NCBI GenBank assembly: GCA_014904845.1
Contig: MU119433.1
Location: 4,293 to 68,292, forward strand
Direction of reading: 5' to 3'
Origin: Acephala macrosclerotiorum
Lineage: Eukaryota; Ascomycota; Leotiomycetes; Helotiales; Mollisiaceae
Length of the DNA stretch: 64,000 nucleotides
Below, piece after piece: positions 24,634 through 35,739 of the stretch. The notes beneath the pieces were generated by a model that did no database searches, was not told the DNA's origin, and saw only the letters and a program-made list of their open reading frames with translations. Within the stretch, counting starts at the first letter, position 1. The number at the start of each line of letters is the position of its first letter. A program made the translations under genes and the position numbers.

Positions 24634-26710
24634 TCAAGAAGCAATGGCGCGGGAACCTTGGTTTCCACCACGGTTGTTCTTCTTTGGCTTTGAGACAGTG
24701 CTCCAGCCATCTTCCTCGATTGCTGCAGCCTCTGGCTCAGCAGTTGGTGATGCAGGTGCTGCTGGAGAAGCTCCATTCTGGTTGTAGTTTCGGGGTCTGT
24801 CATCGAAGTGTCTTGGGCCACCACGGCCCTCGCCACGACCACGGCCTCCTCGACCCCCTCTTGGGCCACGAGGAACATCATCTCTGGGTGGTGGTGGTCC
24901 CCCAGATGGCCTTCTCCATGCGCCAGTCTCTGATGGCTTTGGCTTCGTATCTCGAACGATCTCCTTTGGCTTCACAGCTTTGTCGTCGACGATATCTCCG
25001 TTAGCATTCTCCTTCTCCACAGTCTCCCCGGCTGCCTCGCCTTCAGCTTCCTTCTCGGCGGCCTGCTTCTCTGCTGCCTCCTTTGCAGCTTGTGCGGCGA
25101 GTCGCTTTTCCTCCTTGGCTTTCTCCTCGGCCTCTTTCTTCTCCTGGATAGCTGCTAACCTCTTTTCCTCAATTTCTCTTTCCTTTGCAGCAGTATCGAT
25201 AGGGCGTGCTGCACCAAATGGGCTGGCTTTGGCATCGCCAGAGGTTGAGGATGGAGATGCAAGAGGGGCTTCGGACACCGTTCTTTTCGCAAGGTTCAAC
25301 TTCGGTCGGCTAGCTGGTTGTGCGTGGGAAGGCGCTGGGGATGAAGGAGCTTCGCTACCATCGCGAGATGGAACTGGAGATTTGGCTGCTGGGGCATCGG
25401 GTCGCATCTTGGTGCGCCATTGGTTGTCTTGCTCTGCTGCTGTTGGAGTTCGCTCAACGACAGGACGTTCCTGGAACTCGCGTCTCGGTGGTCTTGAACC
25501 ATCTTGGGATCCTTGTGGGCGACCCTCACCCCATGCAGCTGGTGACGATCTGCGGTCCCGAAACCCTTCACCTCTTGGTCCGTCATTTGTCCTTGGTCGG
25601 CCACCCTCGCGTGGACCACCGCGGTCAGCACCTGGAATAGGCGACAATGGACCCTTGCGCTCCCAGTTACCAAAGTCTCGAATCTTGCCATCACCCTCCG
25701 GATATCTCTCCTTCCTCTCTCCACCACCAAAATCGGAACCAAAGCCACGGTCAGATTCGCGGCGAGGGCCTCCTCGAGTCGGCAAGTCAGGTAACGGTCC
25801 CTTTCTGCTCCAATCGTTTAGCTCTCGGGCCTCTGGGCGGTCTCCTCGGTCCTTTGCTGTATTGAAAAGAATGATTAGTGACTGTGTGCAGGTACGGCTG
25901 TGAATCATAACGTACGAGGATCTGCAACGCTGATTCTGATGTTGCGTCCTTGAAATTGGATGCCATTGAGAGTCAAGGCTTGCTTCAGTCCATCTCTAGT
26001 GGCAAACTCTGCATAACCGAACCCCTTGGGCTTCATCTCCATCTTGTCCTCAATGATTCGTACATTGGTGCATTCACAGCCAGCAAAGAAGTCGGTAACA
26101 TCTGCAACAGTTGCATCGAAAGAAAGATTTCCGAGATGCACCGTATAGGGAGGCTTATCTGGGAGGGGAAGCTCTTCGCGAACAGAGTAGCCTAAATCGC
26201 ATTAATAATTAGTCGTGATCAACTCTACTGAAAGAGCTCAAACTGACCACCTTGGCCGCTGCCGTATGTGCCTGTAGTGGAGCTATAGGTACGACGCTCA
26301 CCACCTCCGTAACCAGTTCGTGAGTCTGCACGGAGTTAGCATACTGTCCACCGCGGATATCTCGTAGGGTGTCGGTCCAAAGGAGAGATCGAGAAAATCG
26401 CATACCGGCTGCGGGATCCAAATTAGTATAGCACTCGTCAAAGGGTGGTTATAGAAGCTTACAAACTGGCATATCCTCCATCTCGTCGGCCCATGAGCCC
26501 ATTTCTATAGTGTGTTAGGACATTTGCTCATATGAGGCTGAGGCGGTCGAATCTTCTTACTCTCGTCAGTCAAGAAGGCCCCAAGGGACATCTTCTGCTG
26601 CTCTTTCTTCTTGGGCGCTACATGAAAGGCAAGTCAGCTAGATATACTAGGTATTGTGCGGCAGTGACGGTCGTTCTGCTGCCTTCTTGGAGAAGAGGTT
26701 GCGTACCCAT
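24634..26710 (-). CDS. TIF3: Translation initiation factor eIF4B (Tif3-like)
   Basis: eIF4B stimulates the eIF4A helicase during mRNA scanning. Exons read as 26710-26707, 26617-26561, 26504-26463, optionally 26408-26406, then 26325-26248, 26191-25916 and 25856-24634, giving 559 (or 560) residues. The first exon is only ATGG and joins CGCCC to encode MAPKKKEQQKMSLGAFLTDE, followed by MGSWADEMEDMP. The RRM carries YTVHLGNLSFDATVADV (RNP2) and KGFGYAEFATRDG (RNP1). The rest is the family's repetitive region rich in Arg, Gly, Asp and Trp, with DWSRKGPLPDL and NWERKGPLSPI repeats, an Ala/Glu/Lys helix, and an RGG-type stretch before the C-terminal EDGWSTVSKPKK. A 3-nt exon (CCG) is plausible between exons 3 and 5; both readings keep frame. 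Confidence 0.92.
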
Positions 26711-27137
26711 GATTGCGGTTTTTTTTTTTTTTTGAAGGACAGATGCGCGAGAACTACTGCTCTTGCGCGTTGTCCTGTAAGGTTGACCGAAGGATAGCAA
26801 TTCCTTCAGTATGAATGTTTGCGATTGTCGAAGTGTTGACCAAGTCCCGGGAACTTGATTGTGTCGGGGTTGTCGAATGCAGTCCTGGTTGGGACCTTCA
26901 CGAATTTGAGAGTGCGCTCGAAAAAGATCGTGCTAGAGGATGTTTCCTTGGATACGCTAGCCTCTTCGGGACTCGACCGAATCTAAACCGCATCAACATG
27001 TTCCTGAACCTGACAGACATTGACAACATGGTTTACAGCTTGTGGTATTATTCTCCTGACTCACTCTTTACAACAAGTCATTGAAAGAATCAATGATGCA
27101 GCCAAACGCATGCTCGATAAAGAAGATTAAAGACGAT

Positions 27138-28021
27138 ATGACACCAGCCCCACCATCAGGGACAGACAGAGAGAGTCCTCGACGACAAAATGATCTTCCA
27201 CCAGAAATCCTCGAGATCATTGGGCCTGCTCTAAAAGTTGGTGGTCTCTCGGGTATGCTTAAAGCTTTTTGTTGAACGGACTTCCCCTACTATGTCGCCT
27301 TTCTGGCTTTTGGACATATCAGCACGTGATATTACAAGGAAAATATTGACCGAAGTCGTTTCTTAGGTCTATCTGGACTTACCGTTGGCGCTTTTGCTGG
27401 AGTCATACGCTCAAGTACTCCTGCCCTCTTCGCTCTGGCAGCCGGTATTCAATGGTCCATTCTTGGCACTAGTTTCTGGGGTATGTTCAGTTCCAGAAGC
27501 CAGTTATGCTTAATACTTACAACTTTGTTTAGCATCGAGAGGGCTTGTCCTTCATGCATGGGGAAAGGACAAAGTAACTCCTAGAGACAGGATCTCTGCA
27601 AGTGCTATAGCAGGGGCCGTTGGGGGAACAGTTGGAGGTCTCATTCGTAAGAATTACAGTACCGTTTTGAAATCTATCTCTAATTTCACTTGCAGGTGGA
27701 CGAAAAAATGTGATACCAGGCGCACTCATGTTTGCTATATTTGGAACAACAGGACAGTACCTTTATAATGTTGCCGATGCTCGAAACTCTGCCATGGCCA
27801 GAACGCCAGAGAGCAAACAAAGTTCATGGCTGGACTCGAAATGGAGCCCCATGAAGGTCTTGTCAGATCAAGATTATGAGGGCATGCTACGAGAGAAGCT
27901 CCTACGAGTCAACGCTGAAATAGCACTCGTTGATGAGAGTATTGAGGCATTGAGAGCTCAAGGGCGAGAAACGACGTCAGCGGCGAACAGCGAAAAGCCA
28001 GACCCTGCCCAGAAGGCATGA
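27138..28021 (+). CDS. Conserved small membrane protein of unknown function
   Basis: Four exons, 27138-27252, 27367-27480, 27533-27646 and 27696-28021, all phase 1 with GT..AG introns, give 669 nt and 222 residues. The N-terminus is polar (TPAPPSGTDRESPRR), followed by LPPEILEIIGPALKVGGLSG. Glycine-rich hydrophobic stretches come next: LTVGAFAGVIRSSTPALFAL, then SASAIAGAVGGTVGGLIRG and PGALMFAIFGTTGQYLYN. The end is a charged coiled-coil-like segment (MLREKLLRVNAEIALVDES). The GxxxG-rich helices recall Tim17/22-type mitochondrial carriers, but I see no signature that proves it. The start at 27138 is preferred; an in-frame Met 15 codons upstream (27093) is possible. Confidence 0.72.
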
Positions 28022-28281
28022 CACTCGATCATCTAGCCTATATACCATCTACTTAAAGACATGAATGCTTATAGGATACGAATGCGACCCCCTCCTTTAC
28101 CAAGTCCATTGATAGGAACATGCTGACGTGAGAACTCTCATATTTACGAGCTTGGACTTCAAGAAGCTGCGGCGTCTCCTCATATAAGCATGAGTCTCCT
28201 CGATTAAGGATTCCTTCTCAACTTTCCCATCTATCTTGCGCGTCTGTATTCTCCAGATAGTCCACATAGGCCCCTGAAATC

Positions 28282-29728
28282 ATGGCGGCGACTCCGTCGC
28301 CCTTCACGCCCAAGCAGGCGTACCCCAAAACCGCCGCCCTCTTCGAAGAGATCATCGGCAACTCCTCCGAACAGATCTGCCGGCACATCTTCACCCTCCT
28401 CCCTCCCTTCACCCCTCATTCTCTCATCCACGACAACGGCTCAGGAACTGGTCAAGTGACCGCTGAAGTCATGGACACGAACCCTCCTCTCCCAATCAAG
28501 ATCATCGCCACAGATGCAAATGAATATCAAGTGTTAGCCTGTCGAGCAAAAGTAGAGGAAAACGGATGGCCAGTTGAGACGGAAGTTATGAGAGCGCAGG
28601 AGCTGACGTTTCCTGACGAGTATTTTACGCACAGTTTTACGAATTTTGTGGTGTCAAATTTGGACGAGCCGGAGGTTGCTGCCGGGCATATTTGGAGGAC
28701 GTTGAAGAAGGGAGGGGTGGCTGTTGTTTCTACGTGGGCTTTCATGCCGTAAGTGATGGATTCCATGGGGAACTGAATAAAGGCAACATGGCTTAACTTT
28801 GCATGTATTCGAACATCTTGGCCAAGCTTTGTTTGGCTATTTTGTTACAGAACCCGCAGAAGACCATAGCGGCTGGTTTTTTTGGTCATTCTAGCCACGA
28901 CTTTCCCATGAAGAAGGCGTCAGAAGTCACTCGAGGTTCAGAGGCAAAGTTTGCCTTGCATTGGGGAGGAGATTGGTAAGAGCTGGGGGCCACCAAACAC
29001 GGCCCACCCCACCATTTTACACCAAAACACTCCTTTTGCGTTTATTTATATCTCTACAACGCGTTAATTTAAGTTAATAAGAACTTCTTATATTCTTAAT
29101 CTTTACTAAATACATCTTTTGTACTATTCAGAAATTAAATTAAATGTAAAATGCAAAAGTTGTATGTAGTTAATTATGAAAGAGGAGTAAAATCGCTTAA
29201 TTTACATATAAATTTATGAAAATTTTAATATTTCTCACTTTACTTATATATAAAACTTGCAATTTAAAATATTAATTTTAGAATTTTTAATATAATTAAA
29301 TTTAAATAAATCTTAATCCAATTCTTCAATTTTATAAAATTTTATTAAGAATATGGCGAGTTATTAAGTTATAAAAAGTGTAACTTTCGGTGTAAAATGG
29401 GGGGTGGGCCGTGTTTGGTGGCCCCAGCTCTTACCTGCAATCTAAGCTAAAAGACTTTATGCTATCAGGAGGTTTCGAAGAGCGGAATATCAAAATCAGC
29501 ACATCTGATGTTTTCCTCGAGATCAAGGACTCGAAGCGTTGGGCAACCATCTTATGGAGCTACCTGGGAGCGAGGGATGGTGGCTGGTATCAAGAGGACG
29601 AGGACAAGTGGGATGAGGCAATTGAGATCACGGTCCAGGAGATCGAGAAGTCGCCTGCGTATCAGAAGAACAGTGATGGGACAGTGAGGGTGAGATTTAT
29701 AGCAAACGTATCTATCTCCACGAAATAG
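28282..29728 (+). CDS. Class I SAM-dependent methyltransferase with a TIR element in its second coding exon
   Basis: The first exon (28282-28748) encodes the Rossmann-fold half with motif I DNGSGTGQVT, then IIATDANEYQVLACR, NFVVSNLDEPEVAA and WRTLKKGGVAVVSTWAFMP. An intron (28749-28894, GTAAGT..CTAG) leads to an exon beginning HDFPMKKASEVTRG. That exon is split by the 453-bp TIR element. The C-terminal half resumes with YLQSKLKDFMLSGGFEERN and KRWATILWSYLGARDGGWY and ends RVRFIANVSISTK. If the element is removed as a 452-nt intron (28976-29427), the coding sequence is open: exons 28282-28748, 28895-28975 and 29428-29728, 849 nt, 282 residues. Unspliced, it stops at TAA 28977-28979. The substrate is unknown; relatives are often secondary-metabolism or general UbiE/COQ5-like enzymes. 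Confidence 0.78.
28979..29431. mobile_element. 453-bp TIR element (MITE, TA target duplication), possible introner
   Basis: The ends are near-perfect inverted repeats of about 44 bp (28979-29023 and 29389-29431), each starting AGAGCTGGGG then CCACCAAACACGGCCCACC. TA dinucleotides flank both ends (28977-28978 and 29432-29433), and deleting the element plus one TA restores a conserved methyltransferase frame, so the boundaries are firm. The interior is AT-rich, non-coding and RIP-like. TA duplication with short TIRs is the hallmark of Tc1/mariner-type MITEs. The junction makes GTAAGA and the right TIR offers CCCCAG, so it could be spliced out. Confidence 0.93.
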
Positions 29729-29914
29729 GACGGGATGGAACTCGCTATGAAGCCGAGTATGAAGCAAGCACAGTTTGAAGGCTCCAATTAGGTTTAAGTG
29801 TGCAAGGGTATGATCGACATTTTTCTATACAATCAAGGCAAGTAGACCCGCAATTTTTTTTTCTTTGATATCCATACGCCAATGCTATGCAGAAGAAACT
29901 CTTTTATCACCATT

Positions 29915-32900
29915 CTACCCATCATTACCTTCCGCCGCCCCCTTCTGCTGAGCTGCATTCGAGACCCATTCTGCAGCCTTGGCCTTCACCTTCTCCTGGC
30001 TCTTCTTGTCCCCGTTCTTTTCTTCCCACTCTGACCATCGCTTGAACCAAGCCTTCGCACCCTTCGGCTTCAGTCCCTTTGTCTTTACCACGCGTTCGAA
30101 CACACTACGAATGACATCCTGGTCGCCTTGTTGCATTTCCAGGTCAAGCAATTGGTTCCAGATATCGAGCCTCTTGGGAAACGTAGACAACAATCCTTCG
30201 AACATGGTTCGTCCCCGTTCTGCGGAACCAAATGGAGAATGAAATTCCAGAGCAGCAAATTTCAGGGTCAGGTTGAGGTGGGTATGGGGTGGCAATGACT
30301 GCGTTGCTCTAGGTAGAAGAGCTCGTGCACGATCTGGCGATGATAGAGTCGTGTGGAGGAAATGTGCGTAGTTATTCCAGACAGTTGGCGACTGGGAGAA
30401 CTTCTTGACGAGCACCTGGAAAATCTCATCGGCTTTCTATTCGAGTGTTAGTTCTAAACCATATAGACTGAATTGAGGGTACTTACGTTGTGCTTGCCAG
30501 ACTGTATGTAGGTACTGGCTAGCCTCTCGTGGATTTCCTGGGCGTCATTGTATTGGCATGCTCGCTTGAAAGCCTCCTCGACAGTCTCGTCGCTACCGTA
30601 TGCATTCTCGAGATTGAGTAATGCGATCCACACATTCATCTTCTCCGTCTCCTCTCTGATATTGATTGTCTTGATTGCACGCTCCGCTACCTCTCGTGCC
30701 TTGCTCAGCTCGCTAAGTTGCATCTGGAAAGCCATATAAGCGATCCAAAGCCGTGATGAGTCCGGCCGTCCAAGAAGTAGTCGTTCGAAGTCACTCGCGG
30801 TTTGCGGGCCGTTAGCATCCAGATCGCCTGTTCTGTCGACTTGGATTTCTGCCTTTCTTTTCTTCTTCTTTTTCGGTTGCTCTTTCGCACCACCATCATC
30901 CGAGCCCACGCTTGACTTATCATCTTGGTCGAGAACGTTGGCTGACCAGTCGAAACCACCAGCGCTGAGGCCGGCAACATTCCCATCTTCGAAGTCTGCC
31001 ATCGCTACATCGGAGTCAATGTCGTTTTGCTCATCAACACTGCTAATGCTTTGTACGTCATCAAGATCAACACCACCGGCCTCATCGTCGGATCCATTCT
31101 CCTTGTCAGAATCGCCTAGCTGCACGCCTTCCATAGCATCCGCTTCATCGTCGTCACTGTCTTCATCTAAATCTACAGCATCACCAAAGTATGACGCTTT
31201 GAGACCGAAGCTAATCTGCTTCTTGTCGGGGTTGATCTTCAGCACCTTCGCCTTGACAGCATCGCCTTCTTCATAGAGTTTCCTAACGTCCTCAACCCTC
31301 TTGTCTGCCATTTGACTCACATGACAGAGCCCACTGACATTTTTGGAGTCATCTACTACGATGAAAACACCGAAATCTTCTACCTTTCTAATCCTGCCAG
31401 TAACAATCTGGCCAACCTTCATATCCTCAAACATGAGTGGCGCAACGTAGTTTACGCCCATGATTGAAGCCTTCAACGACATCTGTATGTTATTGTTCTC
31501 TGAATCGACCTTGGTGATCTTGCCCTTGACTAGCTGATCGACCTCAAATTCCGATTTCCAGTCTTTGAGATATGAGTCGGAGAGATCTGATACTCGGACA
31601 TAGGCGGTAACATTGGCACCAACTGCAATGAATAAGCCCTTGTCGGAAACATTCTTGACGAATCCTCGCACAACATTGTTGACCTTCACATGAGACACGG
31701 ACATTATCTCCGGATCCTGTACTTCCAATGACGAATTGAGCACTCTCGAAGGTCGTGCAGATAAAGTGATTCGCTTGTTTGGGGTGTCAATTTCTGTGAC
31801 ACAGACACGAATAATATCGTTCTTTGAGTACTTGGTCGGATCTGCTTTAGAGAAGTCATCTGCTAGATCAGTCAAGTGCAAAGGAGCAGATATCCTGTCG
31901 CTAAGCTGGACCATAACCTGTCTCTCATTGACTCTTGTCACCTTTCCTGGTACAACCATGCCTTTGCTGAGATTCTTGAAGGTCAAAGGCTCCGAGCTCT
32001 GGCCCGAACGGGCCGAGAGGTCCAATCTGTTGCTCGCAACGTCCACATTTGTAACATGGACTCTGAGAGCTGAACCAACTGGGAAGTTGGACTCAAGGTC
32101 AGCCAGCAAGGACACATCGTCAGATACATCAAGTGCCTTTATCTTGCCACGGACATTAGGTGAAAGGTTCACCCACAAACCATCGTCGGCGACATTGTTG
32201 ACGAAAACAATGTGAGAAGAGCCGACCTTGACTTTGTCGAGCGTCAGTGGCTCCTGAGATGATTCTGTTTGATCGCTAGGTTTTGCTGAGAGCTCAAAGA
32301 CTGAAGTTTTGCCTCCTCTATGGGTGACGGGTAGGAAGCGATGGTTCTTGGCGTCATGAATTCCAAGCACGCGAACATCAACAATCTGCCTGGAAGAGAA
32401 GGATCGAAGAGGTCTTTTGCGGTCTTTGATCTGATCCCAAGAATCGAAAATTTGAGAGACGTCAATACGCCCTTGAACATTCTTAGCGAGTTGCACGTTG
32501 ATCTGAGTGTCCTTGATAGACGCGATTTTCGCCTTCGTCAACTTTCCCAACGTGAAGTCATCCATGCTGGTTATCGAGTCATCGACTGGGTCGATTATAG
32601 ACTGATTATTTGTAGCGACTGAAGAGTGTTCCTGGGAAACTTCCTTTCCGTGGCCGGCATCCACCATAGACAGTAGGAATCTCCGCTGCCCATGATCGAC
32701 GGATATCACCTTGGCCTCCAAGGACTGATACTTCTTCAGACCAAATTCGGGAAGGCAGATGGCGTTCTCAGGCAGCTTGTTTCTGGGCAGCAAACCTGTC
32801 AACCCGCCACCGAATTGGACGTAAACGCCTGTGAGGGTTACATTCTTGACAAATCCATGGACCGTCTTGTTTTCCTTAACATCATCGAAGCTTCTCAAGA

Positions 32901-35404
32901 GTACTCGATTCTTGGCATCTGCCACAAGGCTTGGTTTGTTGGTCAAAACAAGCAGGCGTTTCTTCTCGACCTTCTCAAGTACTGCCAGGTCTGTCAAGGT
33001 CTGTCCAACTCGAATTTTCTTTAGTGCAGATGCATTCTTGGAAGAAGACCCATCCGTCAGGTGTGCGACTGGAAGCACCGCACGAAGACCAAGTCCTTCA
33101 ACTTCAACGGATATGTCATCGTTCGATTTCTCTGTGACTGCAGCTGAGAGAACGTCACCAACTTTCAACTTTTGCAGCGCAACATGTTGAGCAGCTCCAA
33201 ACACAGATGGGTCTTTGCATGAAACTTTTAGCTTCTCTTCCTCGGGATCGACGGAAAGAACGTGAACATTCACAACTTGTCCAAGACGGAAATGCTGACT
33301 GGGATCTTGTATATATACTTCGCTCATTTCAGCCACAGGCAAAAATCCTCTTACTGTCCCATAGAATTGTACTACAGCACCAGTTGGGAGGATGTTGACA
33401 ATTGTTCCAGGACTCTGCATCCCAGCAGAAATATCATTGTAGTTGACAAATGGTGGTGCTTCGGAATTGACCAAGCTTTTCTTCAAGGTCAATCGGATCT
33501 GTCGCTTTCTAGGGTCCGTAGATAGTACTCGTGCAGTCACAGTCATTCCTTCCTTGAACTTCTTCTCCGGATGAAGGAGCCGAACGTCTGACACGTGAGT
33601 GTTTGGAACCAACCCGGAGATGCCATCGGCCAAGTTGACCAGCAAGCCACCAATTCCCGAGGCGTTGATGATAATTTTCTCAACTTTTCCCTTCAGTACC
33701 CCGGCTACCGTAAGGTCCTCAATTCGAAGAAACGGCTGTTCCAGAACACTAGTCTCCAACGACAAGAGATAGATTCCGTCAAAAGAATTGTATCCGATAA
33801 TTCTACCACGATGACTTGAGCCAATCTTGTAGGGTCCGCTCGATTCGAAAAGGGTTTCAATCTTGCCATCCTTGACGCGAGAGATATGCACAAATCCTGA
33901 AACGCCTTTTAATCCAATATCAACGAAGAGGCCAACTCCCGCTTCCACTTTCTGTACAGCAACTTCCTCGATAATAGTAGACAATGGCAATATTTCTAAA
34001 GGATTCTGTCTGTTACCATCTTTTGTTGCCTTCTGGGAGCTAAGTGTTATGACATGGTCAAGAAGCGATACTCCTAGCTTGGGTGGATCGGAAGTGGGGA
34101 AGGTACATATGATTCTGGCCTTTGTTTTGGACCCGATCTTGTACGTCTTCTCCAAGTCCTGGCCATCAATGGCAGCTCCGGAGTGCATTAAATCCGCCGT
34201 GACATCAACCATGCCCATAACCTTTCCTACCACTCCTCTGGAGGTCACATCTGTGACCAAAACTTCAACCGCGGTACCTGGTAGGAAGGCATCCACCGCT
34301 GGTGCTTCGGAAAGATAGTTTTGTTTCTTCACATCACCAATTTTTCGAATGTCTGTTGATAGCTTGACAATCTTAGAATTGGAGCTGAGACCAGTGACCA
34401 CACAGAGAAACACAGTGCCCTCCTCGATATCGGAGAGTTTGCTGCCGAAAGGGATTTCTTTGGCGCCCATGAAGCCACGCATTTCAGGGTCCTCGAGGCC
34501 GAGATCCATGACGAGACCATGATCCTCCACGCTCTTCACCGATGCCATGAGCGTACTGTTGATGATGACATTTCGCTGTGCGAGTGCGTTATTTGACTGC
34601 TCTGGTTTGAGAGATAGTTCTATCCGTCTCTTCGATTTTCCTGGTGTAGTTGACGATTCTTCACCCGTAGAGATAACATAGGCTCGAAGGTATTGACCAA
34701 TGGAGAATAATCCCGGCAATTCGACATCCTCAGATTCATCCTGCTCCTCATCCTCTTTTGAATCCTCCTTAGCTGCTATTGCCTCGATCCTCTCGGTGAT
34801 TCTGTCTGAAATCGATGTTATTGGCACATAACCAGTCAAATTGTTCGGCAAAGATAGGGCAATATCGTGATCATTAATTTGGGAGACCTGGCCTAGAACC
34901 AGAGATCCTGGAACAATTCGCTATGACCTGTTAGTAGTGATAGTAGTACAAGAGAATATTTGGTCGTACCTTGTAACTCAATCCCTCAATCTTCACACTT
35001 TCTTCTTCTGGCTCTGTCTGCTCCGTGGTCTTCTTGCCCTTTCCCTTTGACTTTGATTTGTGCCTCTTGCGATCGGTAGCCTCTCCAGTTGTGCCGTCTT
35101 CCTTCGATTTAGTGGACTTTGCGTTTTGTTCAAACAAGACCTCTTGTGTAGCTTCAATATTGATTTGCTTATGTTCTAGTGGAGTCAAAAGACTTGCTCC
35201 ACCTCTTGGAAATGCGACATCTTCCTCTCGAGCCTTTGTAATTTTCGGAACTAAAGAAGTCTTCGAAGTTGTGGTTTTGTTCTCGTGCTTGTCGTCTTGT
35301 CTTGGTCTTTTCGAAGGTCGATTCTCTTCTTCGACAGGTTTCCTGGAGCGCGCAAAGGATTCGTTCGTTGGGCCGCTCTTCCTCTTCTTGCCTATTGGCG
35401 CCAT
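29915..35404 (-). CDS. RRP5: rRNA biogenesis protein Rrp5 (S1-repeat U3 snoRNP-associated factor)
   Basis: Rrp5 is a nucleolar scaffold needed for both 18S and 5.8S/25S rRNA processing. Three exons, 35404-34970, 34920-30487 and 30436-29915, give 1797 codons and 1796 residues, the usual size. The N-terminus is basic and Lys-rich. A long array of S1 RNA-binding domains follows; clear units include GVGLFVDIGLKGVSGFVHIS, GAVVQFYGTVRGFLPVAEMS, GVYVQFGGGLTGLLPRNKL and the last, FGVFIVVDDSKNVSGLCHVS. An acidic linker then leads to C-terminal HAT/TPR repeats such as SSRLWIAYMAFQMQLSEL and TVWNNYAHFLHTTLSSPDRA, which bind snoRNP partners. Introns lie near each end only. It is divergent from the YML020W-like gene across 335 bp. 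Confidence 0.96.
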
Positions 35405-35739
35405 GGCTCAGTTTGTCCGGAATAGGCGCTCGATGTCAATTCTAGAAACTTGTTGCGAGCGCTCAAGTCTATCGTTTGAAGATTTAAAAATCCATCTCGA
35501 AAAATTATACGGTAGCCGAGATTTACCCCAAGCCTTACCGCTAGCGCAAAACACCGATAAAGGCTTTATCACCAGCCTCGTGGTCTACGGAAGCGTCATT
35601 GGTGGGGCGTGATCAGGGTTTATTGACCCAGGCAGAGATAGATTCACATCACACTCAGCAATCCAGCACATTCACTCAACCCGCCACGGATATTCAAATT
35701 ACTTCTCCCAACGAGAATTTGCCTGTGCCAGTCTATCCC
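35405..35739. promoter_or_regulatory. Shared intergenic region between RRP5 and the YML020W-like gene
   Basis: The start codons of the two divergent genes are 335 bp apart, so both promoters lie here. The plus-strand frame is open upstream of 35740 but lacks an ATG. Confidence 0.5.

Noticed and set aside
24980..25903. 307-codon plus-strand ORF
   Set aside because: It is antisense to the low-complexity part of eIF4B, whose repetitive codons keep the opposite strand open.
35025..35612. 195-codon plus-strand ORF
   Set aside because: It is antisense to the Lys/Glu-rich RRP5 N-terminus and has no family motif.
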